Below are positions 1 through 5,012 of a stretch of 7,818 nucleotides of DNA, piece after piece. This DNA comes from Rhizobiaceae bacterium (GTDB lineage Bacteria > Pseudomonadota > Alphaproteobacteria > Rhizobiales > Rhizobiaceae): contig JAGWJK010000168.1 in assembly GCA_028865845.1 (NCBI GenBank), positions 1 to 7,818 of the forward strand, in the 5' to 3' direction. The position numbers and the translations under genes are program-made. A model generated the notes under the pieces. The model was not told the origin of the DNA and ran no database searches. It was given only the letters and a program-made list of their open reading frames with translations. How positions within the stretch are numbered: the first letter of the stretch is position 1; the number at the start of each line of letters is the position of its first letter.

Positions 1-256
1 TCCTTTTCATGCCGCTGCGGCTCCACCATCGCGTTCAAAAAACGCCGGGTGCTGCAGTGCCACATGATTTCCCTATTATCTCCGCATTGCGCTGGTCTAA
101 CGACGCTCGCTGAACGGCGGTCGCGCAAATCTATTTGTTTGTGTCGTGCGACTGCCAACGAACAACGGGGATCGTGCGTTCTGGCGGCTCTTTTTGCCTC
201 GCGCCGGATTGATGGTCATGCCATCGGCGGTCCCACGCCCGGAGACAAAAGACTAC

Positions 257-808
257 ATGAAAAACCTGATTGTTGTGGCGGCGGCATGCGCAGGCGTGCT
301 GCTGACAGGATATGATTGCGCATTCGCAGGCCCTCAAGACGAAAAGACCTTACCTCTACCGACCATCACCCGCACGACCGGCTTTGCGACGCCGGAGGTT
401 CCCGCCGAACTGCGGGACGCGGACAATGCCTTTGTGGTTGGAAATCCCTATTCCGCACTGATTACCAAATATGCCAGGCAAAACGGCGTTCCGGTCGAAC
501 TGGCGACCGCCGTCGTCCAGATCGAGAGCAATTTCAATCCCAGGCGGCGCGGCAGTGCCGGCGAAATCGGCCTGATGCAGATCAAGCCCACCACGGCCAA
601 GCTGATGGGCTATACCGGCAAGGCCAAGGGGCTTTACGATCCCGAGACCAATATCCAGTTCGGGATGAAATATCTGGCTATGGCCCAGCAGCTCGGCGGC
701 GGCCCCACCTGCAATACCATCCTGAAATACAATGCCGGCCATGGGGCAACCCGGATGAATCCGGTTTCTCAGAAATATTGCGGCAAGGTACTGGCATTGC
801 TGGATTGA
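257..808 (+). CDS. Secreted lytic transglycosylase (SLT/GH23 domain)
   Basis: A 183-residue protein predicted to cleave the MurNAc-GlcNAc bond of peptidoglycan in the periplasm, leaving 1,6-anhydroMurNAc ends. Residues 1-24 look like a Sec signal peptide: a basic start (MKN), a hydrophobic core, and an AFA|G cleavage site. The SLT domain fills about residues 62-180. It shows the expected motif order: catalytic Glu90 in QIESNFNP, GEIGLMQIKP (103-111), NIQFGMKYLA (132-141) and YNAG (158-161). Cys152 and Cys175 could form a disulfide. It is short for the family, with one catalytic domain and no visible LysM or peptidoglycan-binding domain. ATG 257 is chosen because the signal peptide begins there; the frame is open upstream to ATG 146, but the added residues would bury that signal. 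The ribosome site is weak (GGAG at 241-244, 12 nt away). The exact subfamily and cellular role cannot be told. Confidence 0.88.
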   Translation: MKNLIVVAAACAGVLLTGYDCAFAGPQDEKTLPLPTITRTTGFATPEVPAELRDADNAFVVGNPYSALITKYARQNGVPVELATAVVQIESNFNPRRRGSAGEIGLMQIKPTTAKLMGYTGKAKGLYDPETNIQFGMKYLAMAQQLGGGPTCNTILKYNAGHGATRMNPVSQKYCGKVLALLD

Positions 809-863
809 GCCTTGTCCGGCCGGTTGGAATCGCGTTCCCTGAGACCCTGTTCGATTATTCGTG

Positions 864-870
864 AAGGTGA
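864..870 (+). promoter_or_regulatory. Ribosome binding site of the FAD oxidoreductase
   Basis: AAGGTGA matches the anti-Shine-Dalgarno core and its AGG ends 6 nt before ATG 874. It fixes that start, from which the flavin-binding motif begins within the first ten residues. Confidence 0.7.
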
Positions 871-873
871 AGC

Positions 874-2067
874 ATGGCGACGAATTTCAAGTTCATCATC
901 ATTGGTCGCGGCATGATGGGGGCGGCTGCCGCCCGCCATCTGGCGAAGCAGACCGACGGTGTTGCCGTGATCGGCCCGGACGAACCGGAGAATCGTCAGA
1001 CCCATCAGGGCGTCTTCGGCAGCCATTACGATGAAGGCCGGATCACGCGCACCATCGACCCCAATGACGATTGGGCGCTGCTCGCCAATCGCTCGATCGC
1101 CCGTTACGCCGAGATCGAGCGGGACAGCGGCATCCGGTTCTATTCGCCGGTCGGCTGCCTCGTGGTCGGCCCGAAGCGCGGCGGAACCGACGGCTATATC
1201 GCCAATGTCGAGGCGGCGGCCGATCGGCTGGGCGTCGACATCGAACTGCTCGGCGATGCCGGACTGAAGGCGCAATTCCCATTCTTCGCGTTTGCGGGCG
1301 GCAGCGAGGGCGTCTACGAGCGGACGGGAGCCGGACATATCAGCCCGCGCCGTCTGGTGAAGGCGCAGTCTCTGCTTGCCGAGAAAGCGGGGGCGACCGT
1401 GATCAAGGACGTTGTCACTTCGGTGCGCGAGGAGGGCGGGGTGGCCGTGGTGACGACCGCGGAAGGCCGCACCTATCGCGCCGAGAAGGCGATGATCGCG
1501 ACGGGCGGATTCTCCATTGCGCAGAATCTCTTGGCGACGCCTGTTGAGATGAAGGTTTTCGGCCGCACCATCACGTTCTTCGAAGTGAGCGAGGCGGATG
1601 CGATGGCGCTTGCCACCATGCCGTCGCTGATCACCAAAGACCCGGAGGATGAGGACAGCATCTACCTGCTGCCGCCAATCCGCTACCCGGACGGAAAGTT
1701 CTATGTGAAGATCGGCGGTGACCCGGACGACATGGCAATGGGCAGCGATGCGGAACTGCGCTCGTGGTTCCGCACTGACGGGCGCCAGCCCGTGCGCGAG
1801 CATCTCGAGCGGATCATGGGCGATATCGTCCCTGACCTGAAGCCGCTGTCGATCTCCACAAGCTCCTGCGTCACCTCCTTTGCGCCGAGCGGCTATCCGA
1901 TGATCGGCTATACTTCTTCGCCGCACATCGCCGTCATGACCGGCTGTAACGGCACATCGGCCAAGAGTTCGGACGAGATCGGCAGGCTTGGCGCCGAACT
2001 GCTGTTCGAAGGTCGAATCAAGGACGACGGCTACCACACGGATTTCTCTGCGCATTTCCGCAGCTAA
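874..2067 (+). CDS. FAD-dependent amine oxidase, sarcosine/N-methyltryptophan oxidase-like (DAO family)
   Basis: A 397-residue flavoprotein likely to oxidise a secondary amine or N-methyl amino acid, giving H2O2. The N-terminal Rossmann motif is IIGRGMMGAAAARHLA (9-24), with the glycines at 11, 13 and 16. The stretch SHYDEGRITR (50-59) resembles the monomeric sarcosine oxidase segment SHHGDTRIIR that contacts flavin. Cys332 in SSCVTSFAPSGYPMIG lies where that family attaches FAD covalently, and Lys364 in NGTSAKSS matches its carboxylate-binding lysine. Lys279 (FYVKIGG) may match the oxygen-activating lysine. These equivalences are by eye. Length agrees with the family (about 370-400). The substrate is unknown, and a dehydrogenase-like role is possible. 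It starts 65 nt after the lytic transglycosylase and could be cotranscribed with it, but no functional link is evident. It is not a dcw gene. Confidence 0.85.
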   Translation: MATNFKFIIIGRGMMGAAAARHLAKQTDGVAVIGPDEPENRQTHQGVFGSHYDEGRITRTIDPNDDWALLANRSIARYAEIERDSGIRFYSPVGCLVVGPKRGGTDGYIANVEAAADRLGVDIELLGDAGLKAQFPFFAFAGGSEGVYERTGAGHISPRRLVKAQSLLAEKAGATVIKDVVTSVREEGGVAVVTTAEGRTYRAEKAMIATGGFSIAQNLLATPVEMKVFGRTITFFEVSEADAMALATMPSLITKDPEDEDSIYLLPPIRYPDGKFYVKIGGDPDDMAMGSDAELRSWFRTDGRQPVREHLERIMGDIVPDLKPLSISTSSCVTSFAPSGYPMIGYTSSPHIAVMTGCNGTSAKSSDEIGRLGAELLFEGRIKDDGYHTDFSAHFRS

Positions 2068-2127
2068 GCCGCAGGCGGCGGCAAACAGCACATTTCGGTG
2101 GCAATTGCCGGCAGTCTCGGCTAATGA

Positions 2128-2535
2128 GCGCCTGCCAGTTGGCCGGGCAGCCGCGCTTCACAATGCCGAAAGGCGGTGAGGGGAGGAAAGTCCGGGCTCC
2201 ACGGAAACACGGTGCCGGATAACGTCCGGCGGGGGCGACCTCAGGGAAAGTGCCACAGAAAGCAAACCGCCCGGTCCTCGGATCGGGTAAGGGTGAAAGG
2301 GTGGGGTAAGAGCCCACCGCGTCTCTGGTGACAGCGACGGCACGGTAAACCCCACCGGGAGCAAAACCGAATAGGGATGACGCGGAGCGCGAGAGCGCTC
2401 CAGCCCGTTTCCGGGCCGGTCATCCGGGTGGGTTGCACGAGGCAGCGCGCAAGCGTTGTCCCAGATGAATGGCTGCCACGTTCCGGCCTCGGCCGGAGCC
2501 ATACAGAACCCGGCTTACAGGCCAACTGGCAAATC
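2128..2535 (+). ncRNA. rnpB: RNase P RNA, bacterial type A
   Basis: Catalytic RNA of ribonuclease P, which trims 5' leaders from pre-tRNAs. P1 is a perfect 11-bp helix, GCCAGTTGGCC (2134-2144) with GGCCAACTGGC (2520-2530). The conserved core is clear: GAGGGGAGGAAAGTCCGGGC (2178-2197), ACAGAAAGCAAACCGCC (2255-2271), GTAAGGGTGAAAGGGTG (2286-2302), ACGGTAAACCCCACC (2342-2356), AGATGAATGGCTGCCACG (2463-2480) and ACAGAACCCGGCTTA (2503-2517). P4 can be drawn between 2188-2196 and 2509-2516, with the universally bulged U at 2191. GGGTGGGTTG (2426-2435) probably holds the L15 GGU that pairs with tRNA CCA. These match E. coli M1 RNA block by block. The outer ends are uncertain by several bases. Confidence 0.96.
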
Positions 2536-2562
2536 GTCCTTCCAATTGCGGTGCTCCGCCGC

Positions 2563-2611
2563 TCCGCGCCGGTCTCAGCGCGGATCAGTCTTTCCACAGA
2601 ACAATTTTTTT
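2563..2611 (+). terminator. Possible terminator region of rnpB
   Basis: A perfect 7-bp GC-rich stem, TCCGCGC (2563-2569) with GCGCGGA (2578-2584) and an 8-nt loop, lies about 30 nt after the RNase P RNA. Seven T follow at 2605-2611. The 20-nt gap between stem and T run is too long for a canonical intrinsic terminator, so this may be a processing or Rho-assisted end. A smaller hairpin, GCGG/CCGC, lies at 2548-2559. Confidence 0.35.
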
Positions 2612-2651
2612 GACGAAAAGCCTTGATTTCCACCGGCTCCCGCAGGGCCGC

Positions 2652-2671
2652 CACGGGCGTTTTCGCCTGTG
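2652..2671. other. Hairpin with TTTT loop between rnpB and mraZ
   Basis: An 8-bp stem (one G-T wobble) joins 2652-2659 to 2664-2671 around a TTTT loop. No T run follows on either strand, so it is not a standard terminator. Its role is unknown. The rest of 2612-2708 shows nothing recognisable. Confidence 0.4.
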
Positions 2672-2708
2672 AAAACAATCCGTTTTGCAACAGTCGCAGA
2701 GAGCGATC

Positions 2709-2723
2709 CTAACCTTTCGTTAA
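2709..2723. promoter_or_regulatory. CtrA-like binding box upstream of mraZ
   Basis: CTAA, seven bases (CCTTTCG), then TTAA. This differs by one base from the alphaproteobacterial CtrA consensus TTAA-N7-TTAA. A further half-site TTAAC follows at 2726-2730. It stands about 55 nt upstream of the proposed -35 element. CtrA controls cell-cycle and division genes in Caulobacter and rhizobia, so the position is sensible. Short AT-rich boxes like this also occur by chance. Confidence 0.35.
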
Positions 2724-2774
2724 ACTTAACGGGTTATGAATATTCGAGCTGTGGCCACGTCCGGGTGGCTTCAT

Positions 2775-2808
2775 CCCATTGACGCCCATATGGTCCCATG
2801 GTATCCCA
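2775..2808 (-). promoter_or_regulatory. Putative MraZ operator: four 10-bp-spaced repeats
   Basis: CCCA occurs at 2775-2778, 2785-2788, 2795-2798 and 2805-2808, an exact 10-bp period. Read on the minus strand these are TGGGN boxes separated by 5 nt, the arrangement described for MraZ binding upstream of mraZ in E. coli. One more box upstream or downstream in phase is not present. The array lies 177 bp before the mraZ start and overlaps a plausible promoter, which fits autoregulation by repression. The minus-strand orientation and the distance from mraZ are the less usual points. Confidence 0.65.
2779..2807 (+). promoter_or_regulatory. Candidate sigma-70 promoter of the mraZ operon
   Basis: TTGACG (2779-2784) is a strong -35, and after a 17-bp spacer TATCCC (2802-2807) is a poor but possible -10. 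Transcription would start near 2813-2815 and give a leader of about 170 nt. The element is interleaved with the four CCCA boxes, so a bound MraZ would cover it. The -10 is the weak part of this call. Confidence 0.4.
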
Positions 2809-2813
2809 AAAGC

Positions 2814-2984
2814 ACACTGCACAAGGGCAGATGAATGCCCAATCATCGCAAAGCCATGATCCCTCGTTCCACGAGGGCGTCGCCGGGGCATTCGCCCCTT
2901 CGGCTTGCGAAGCTGTGTCCAATTTGGGCTGTGTCTGCGGGCGAATGACTGCCCGCATGTCTTGGGAAACGGGTGTTTCGCGTC
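2814..2984 (+). promoter_or_regulatory. Structured 5' leader of mraZ, possible sRNA or attenuator
   Basis: Five perfect hairpins follow one another: GGGCA/TGCCC (2825-2840), CCCTCG/CGAGGG (2861-2877), GGGGC/GCCCC (2885-2898), CTTCG/CGAAG (2898-2912, sharing base 2898 with the previous stem) and TGCGGGC/GCCCGCA (2936-2957). Two long alternatives compete with them: GAATGCCC (2833-2840) can pair with GGGCATTC (2886-2893), and CATTCGCCC (2889-2897) with GGGCGAATG (2939-2947). The last hairpin ends 27 nt before the mraZ ATG. No protein gene is recognisable here. Known precedent, from memory: in Rhodobacter sphaeroides the dcw 5' UTR yields the sRNA UpsM. Homology to UpsM is not claimed, and the 5' end rests on the weak promoter call. 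Confidence 0.45.
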
Positions 2985-3425
2985 ATGAACCGCTTCCTGT
3001 CGAATGCGACCAACAGGATCGATGCCAAGGGGCGGGTTTCCGTGCCTGCGGTATTCCGTTCCGCGTTGGCCGAGCGCAATATCCAGGAGCTGTATTGTTT
3101 TCAGGATTTTGTGTTTCCGGCGATCAGCATCGGCGGTCTCGATCTGCTCGATCGGTTCGAGCGGCAGATTGCGGCGGACGATCCGTTTTCACCGGAGGCG
3201 AACGAGATGTCGCTCCTCATTCACGGGGGCGGGGTCTTCATGAAGCTCGATGCGGAAGGGCGGTTGATGGTGACAGACTTCATCCGCGGCTTCACCGGCA
3301 TAACCAACGAGGTAACGTTCGTCGGTCGGTCGGATCATTTTCAACTGTGGCAGCCGGAGGCCTTTCAGGCTTTGCAGGCGCGGGCACGAGAGGAGCGCAG
3401 GCTGGCGGGCAGGCGCTCGGAATAG
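2985..3425 (+). CDS. mraZ: MraZ, transcriptional regulator of the dcw cluster
   Basis: A 146-residue DNA-binding protein that forms rings and binds repeated TGGGN boxes upstream of its own operon. Two AbrB-like half domains are visible: DAKGRVSVP (13-21) and [11 protein letters not shown] (89-99). The second lacks the proline that often follows GRxxx. Length matches the family (about 140-150). ATG 2985 is chosen because the remembered rhizobial proteins begin at an [15 protein letters not shown] sequence. GTG 2973 in the same frame would add four residues and has the better-spaced ribosome site (GGGA, 2964-2967), so the start is not settled. It is the first gene of the operon; the four-box array upstream at 2775-2808 is its likely own target. 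Confidence 0.95.
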   Translation: MNRFLSNATNRIDAKGRVSVPAVFRSALAERNIQELYCFQDFVFPAISIGGLDLLDRFERQIAADDPFSPEANEMSLLIHGGGVFMKLDAEGRLMVTDFIRGFTGITNEVTFVGRSDHFQLWQPEAFQALQARAREERRLAGRRSE

Positions 3426-3428
3426 AAC

Positions 3429-3433
3429 GGGGA
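3429..3433 (+). promoter_or_regulatory. Ribosome binding site of rsmH
   Basis: GGGGA, 6 nt before ATG 3440. It decides the rsmH start, because the same frame stays open for over 600 bases upstream through mraZ. Confidence 0.6.
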
Positions 3434-3439
3434 AACGGA

Positions 3440-4465
3440 ATGGCGGCGAATCCTGGCGGAGGCTCGACTGATGCCGGTGGCGGACCGGTTCGCCACATTC
3501 CGGTTCTTCTTGCCGAAGTGCTTGAAGCTCTCAAGCCCTCTGCCGGCAAGGTCATTCTCGACGGCACATTCGGGGCTGGCGGTTATACCTCAGCGATTCT
3601 GGCTGCTGGTGGCGACGTGATCGCGCTCGATCGCGATCCGACCGCGATTTCGGCAGGAGAGGCGCTGGTCGCATCCCATGCCGGCCATCTCACGCTCATC
3701 CAGTCGCAATTTTCCAATCTTGCCGACCATGCGCCGCAGGGTGGACTCGACGGCGTGGTGCTCGATATCGGCGTTTCCTCCATGCAGATCGACGAAGCCG
3801 AGCGCGGCTTCTCGTTCAACAAGAACGGTCCGCTCGACATGCGCATGTCCGGCGCGGGTGTATCTGCCGCCGATGTCGTCAATCGTGCCAAGCTTGCCGA
3901 ACTTATCCGCATTTTTGCCCTGCTTGGCGAAGAGCAGCAGGCGCCGCGCATCGCTCATGCCATCGAAAAGCGTCGGGCGGAAGCGCCGTTCGTGACGACC
4001 CGCGATCTCGCCGGCCTGATCGAGGTGGTGACGCCGCGAAAGGCCAAGGACAAGATTCATCCGGCAACGCGCGTCTTCCAGGCGCTGCGCATTTTCGTCA
4101 ACGACGAGCTCGGCGAGCTGGCGAAGGCTCTGTTTGCTGCCGAGCAGGTGCTGAAGCCCGGCGGGCGTCTGGTCGTCGTGACCTTCCATTCGCTTGAGGA
4201 TCGGATCGTCAAGAAGTTTTTCGCCGATCGCTCTGGCCGTGCGACCGGTTCGCGCCACATGCCAGTGGTTCATGAGCGGCTTGCCACCTTCGACGCCATC
4301 GGAAAATCAATGATTTCGGCAAGCGAGGCGGAGGCCGAAATCAATCCGCGTGCCCGATCCGCCAAGCTTCGTGCCGGTCTTCGCACCACGGCTCCCGCCG
4401 AACCCGCCGATCTCTCGATCTTCGATCTGCCTAATCTCGCCAGTCTCGGAAAGCTCGGAGGTTGA
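3440..4465 (+). CDS. rsmH: 16S rRNA (cytosine(1402)-N(4))-methyltransferase RsmH (MraW)
   Basis: A 341-residue S-adenosylmethionine-dependent enzyme that N4-methylates C1402 of 16S rRNA in the ribosomal P site. The family motifs are present in order: [14 protein letters not shown] (18-31), the SAM loop [10 protein letters not shown] (41-50), ALDRDP (62-67), [11 protein letters not shown] (108-118), [15 protein letters not shown] (122-136), [18 protein letters not shown] (207-224), [10 protein letters not shown] (249-258) and [10 protein letters not shown] (302-311). Length is normal, with a rhizobia-like tail after residue 312 of uncertain role. It begins 14 nt after mraZ. Its 3' end contains the ftsL ribosome site, so translation of the two is probably coupled. 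Confidence 0.97.
   Translation: MAANPGGGSTDAGGGPVRHIPVLLAEVLEALKPSAGKVILDGTFGAGGYTSAILAAGGDVIALDRDPTAISAGEALVASHAGHLTLIQSQFSNLADHAPQGGLDGVVLDIGVSSMQIDEAERGFSFNKNGPLDMRMSGAGVSAADVVNRAKLAELIRIFALLGEEQQAPRIAHAIEKRRAEAPFVTTRDLAGLIEVVTPRKAKDKIHPATRVFQALRIFVNDELGELAKALFAAEQVLKPGGRLVVVTFHSLEDRIVKKFFADRSGRATGSRHMPVVHERLATFDAIGKSMISASEAEAEINPRARSAKLRAGLRTTAPAEPADLSIFDLPNLASLGKLGG
4457..4461 (+). promoter_or_regulatory. Ribosome binding site of ftsL inside rsmH
   Basis: A full GGAGG lies within the last codons of rsmH, 5 nt before ATG 4467. It picks this ATG over in-frame upstream starts inside rsmH, such as 4350. Confidence 0.8.
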
Positions 4466-4466
4466 A

Positions 4467-5012
4467 ATGCTGAAGACTTTTGACATCGTTCTGATCGGCG
4501 TGATGACGGCGACGGCCAGCGTCACCTACACCATCAAGCATAGAGCCGAACTGAAGCTCGAAGAGGTTCAGCATATCGAATCCGAGATCAAGCTCGAAGG
4601 GGATACAATCGAGCTTCTGAAGGCGGATTGGGCGCTCGTCAGCCAGCCCAACCGTCTTGAGCGCCTGGTCAACAACTACAGCGACGAGCTCAAGCTGCAG
4701 CCGACCTTATCGACAGCCGTGGTGCAGCCGAACGAGCTGCCGATGCTGCGCTCGCAGCTGCCGCCCGAGACCGTTGCCGACGTCAAGGATGGGCCGAAGA
4801 CGACTGCGACTCCAGCTGCAAAACCGGCTTCGACCAAGGGTAAGCCAGTCATTGCGGCGAAGGACGACGATACGACCGACGCAGAGATCCGCAAAGCAAT
4901 CGCCGATGTCGCTGCAGCGCCGGCGCCGCGGCCGGTCGCCAAGGCGCCGTCGATCATCAAACACAAGAAATCGGATGTCGATAACATCGCAACAGGATCG
5001 GTGGCCCACTGA
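4467..5012 (+). CDS. ftsL: Cell division protein FtsL
   Basis: A 181-residue bitopic inner-membrane protein that, with FtsB and FtsQ, links early and late divisome proteins and helps activate FtsW-FtsI. One transmembrane segment spans about residues 5-22, with almost no cytoplasmic part. A predicted periplasmic coiled coil follows (about 27-60). It includes the hallmark DWALVSQPNRLERL (54-67), which marks this as the alphaproteobacterial FtsL. The C-terminal part (about 98-181) is an Ala/Pro/Lys-rich, low-complexity tail that makes the protein much longer than E. coli FtsL (121 residues). The start lies 1 nt after the rsmH stop, and its stop overlaps the ftsI start. Position between rsmH and ftsI is the standard dcw place for ftsL. 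Confidence 0.92.
   Translation: MLKTFDIVLIGVMTATASVTYTIKHRAELKLEEVQHIESEIKLEGDTIELLKADWALVSQPNRLERLVNNYSDELKLQPTLSTAVVQPNELPMLRSQLPPETVADVKDGPKTTATPAAKPASTKGKPVIAAKDDDTTDAEIRKAIADVAAAPAPRPVAKAPSIIKHKKSDVDNIATGSVAH

Noticed and set aside
1..30. Minus-strand ATG codons near the left edge (ATG at 10-8) that could start a gene leaving the window
   Set aside because: Only three or so codons are visible after that ATG; a GGAG-like site upstream is not enough to call a gene.
49..315. An 88-codon + strand frame before the lytic transglycosylase
   Set aside because: No ribosome site or family resemblance, and it overlaps the signal peptide region of the real gene. I see no convincing gene in 1-256; TATTAT at 74-79 lacks a matching -35.
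769..2091. A 440-codon minus-strand open frame opposite the FAD oxidoreductase
   Set aside because: Arg/His/Asp-rich composition typical of an antisense shadow in GC-rich DNA; the + strand frame has clear flavoprotein motifs and a good ribosome site.
2158..2690. Several short open frames on both strands within and just after rnpB
   Set aside because: The region is explained by the conserved RNase P RNA core; the frames follow from its GC-rich structure.
2736..2834. A 32-codon upstream ORF across the MraZ boxes
   Set aside because: No ribosome site, and it would begin upstream of the likely transcription start.
2798..3439. Upstream extension of the rsmH frame, giving a 555-residue protein
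   Set aside because: The added part overlaps mraZ in another frame and resembles no known domain; RsmH homologues start near ATG 3440, which has its own ribosome site.
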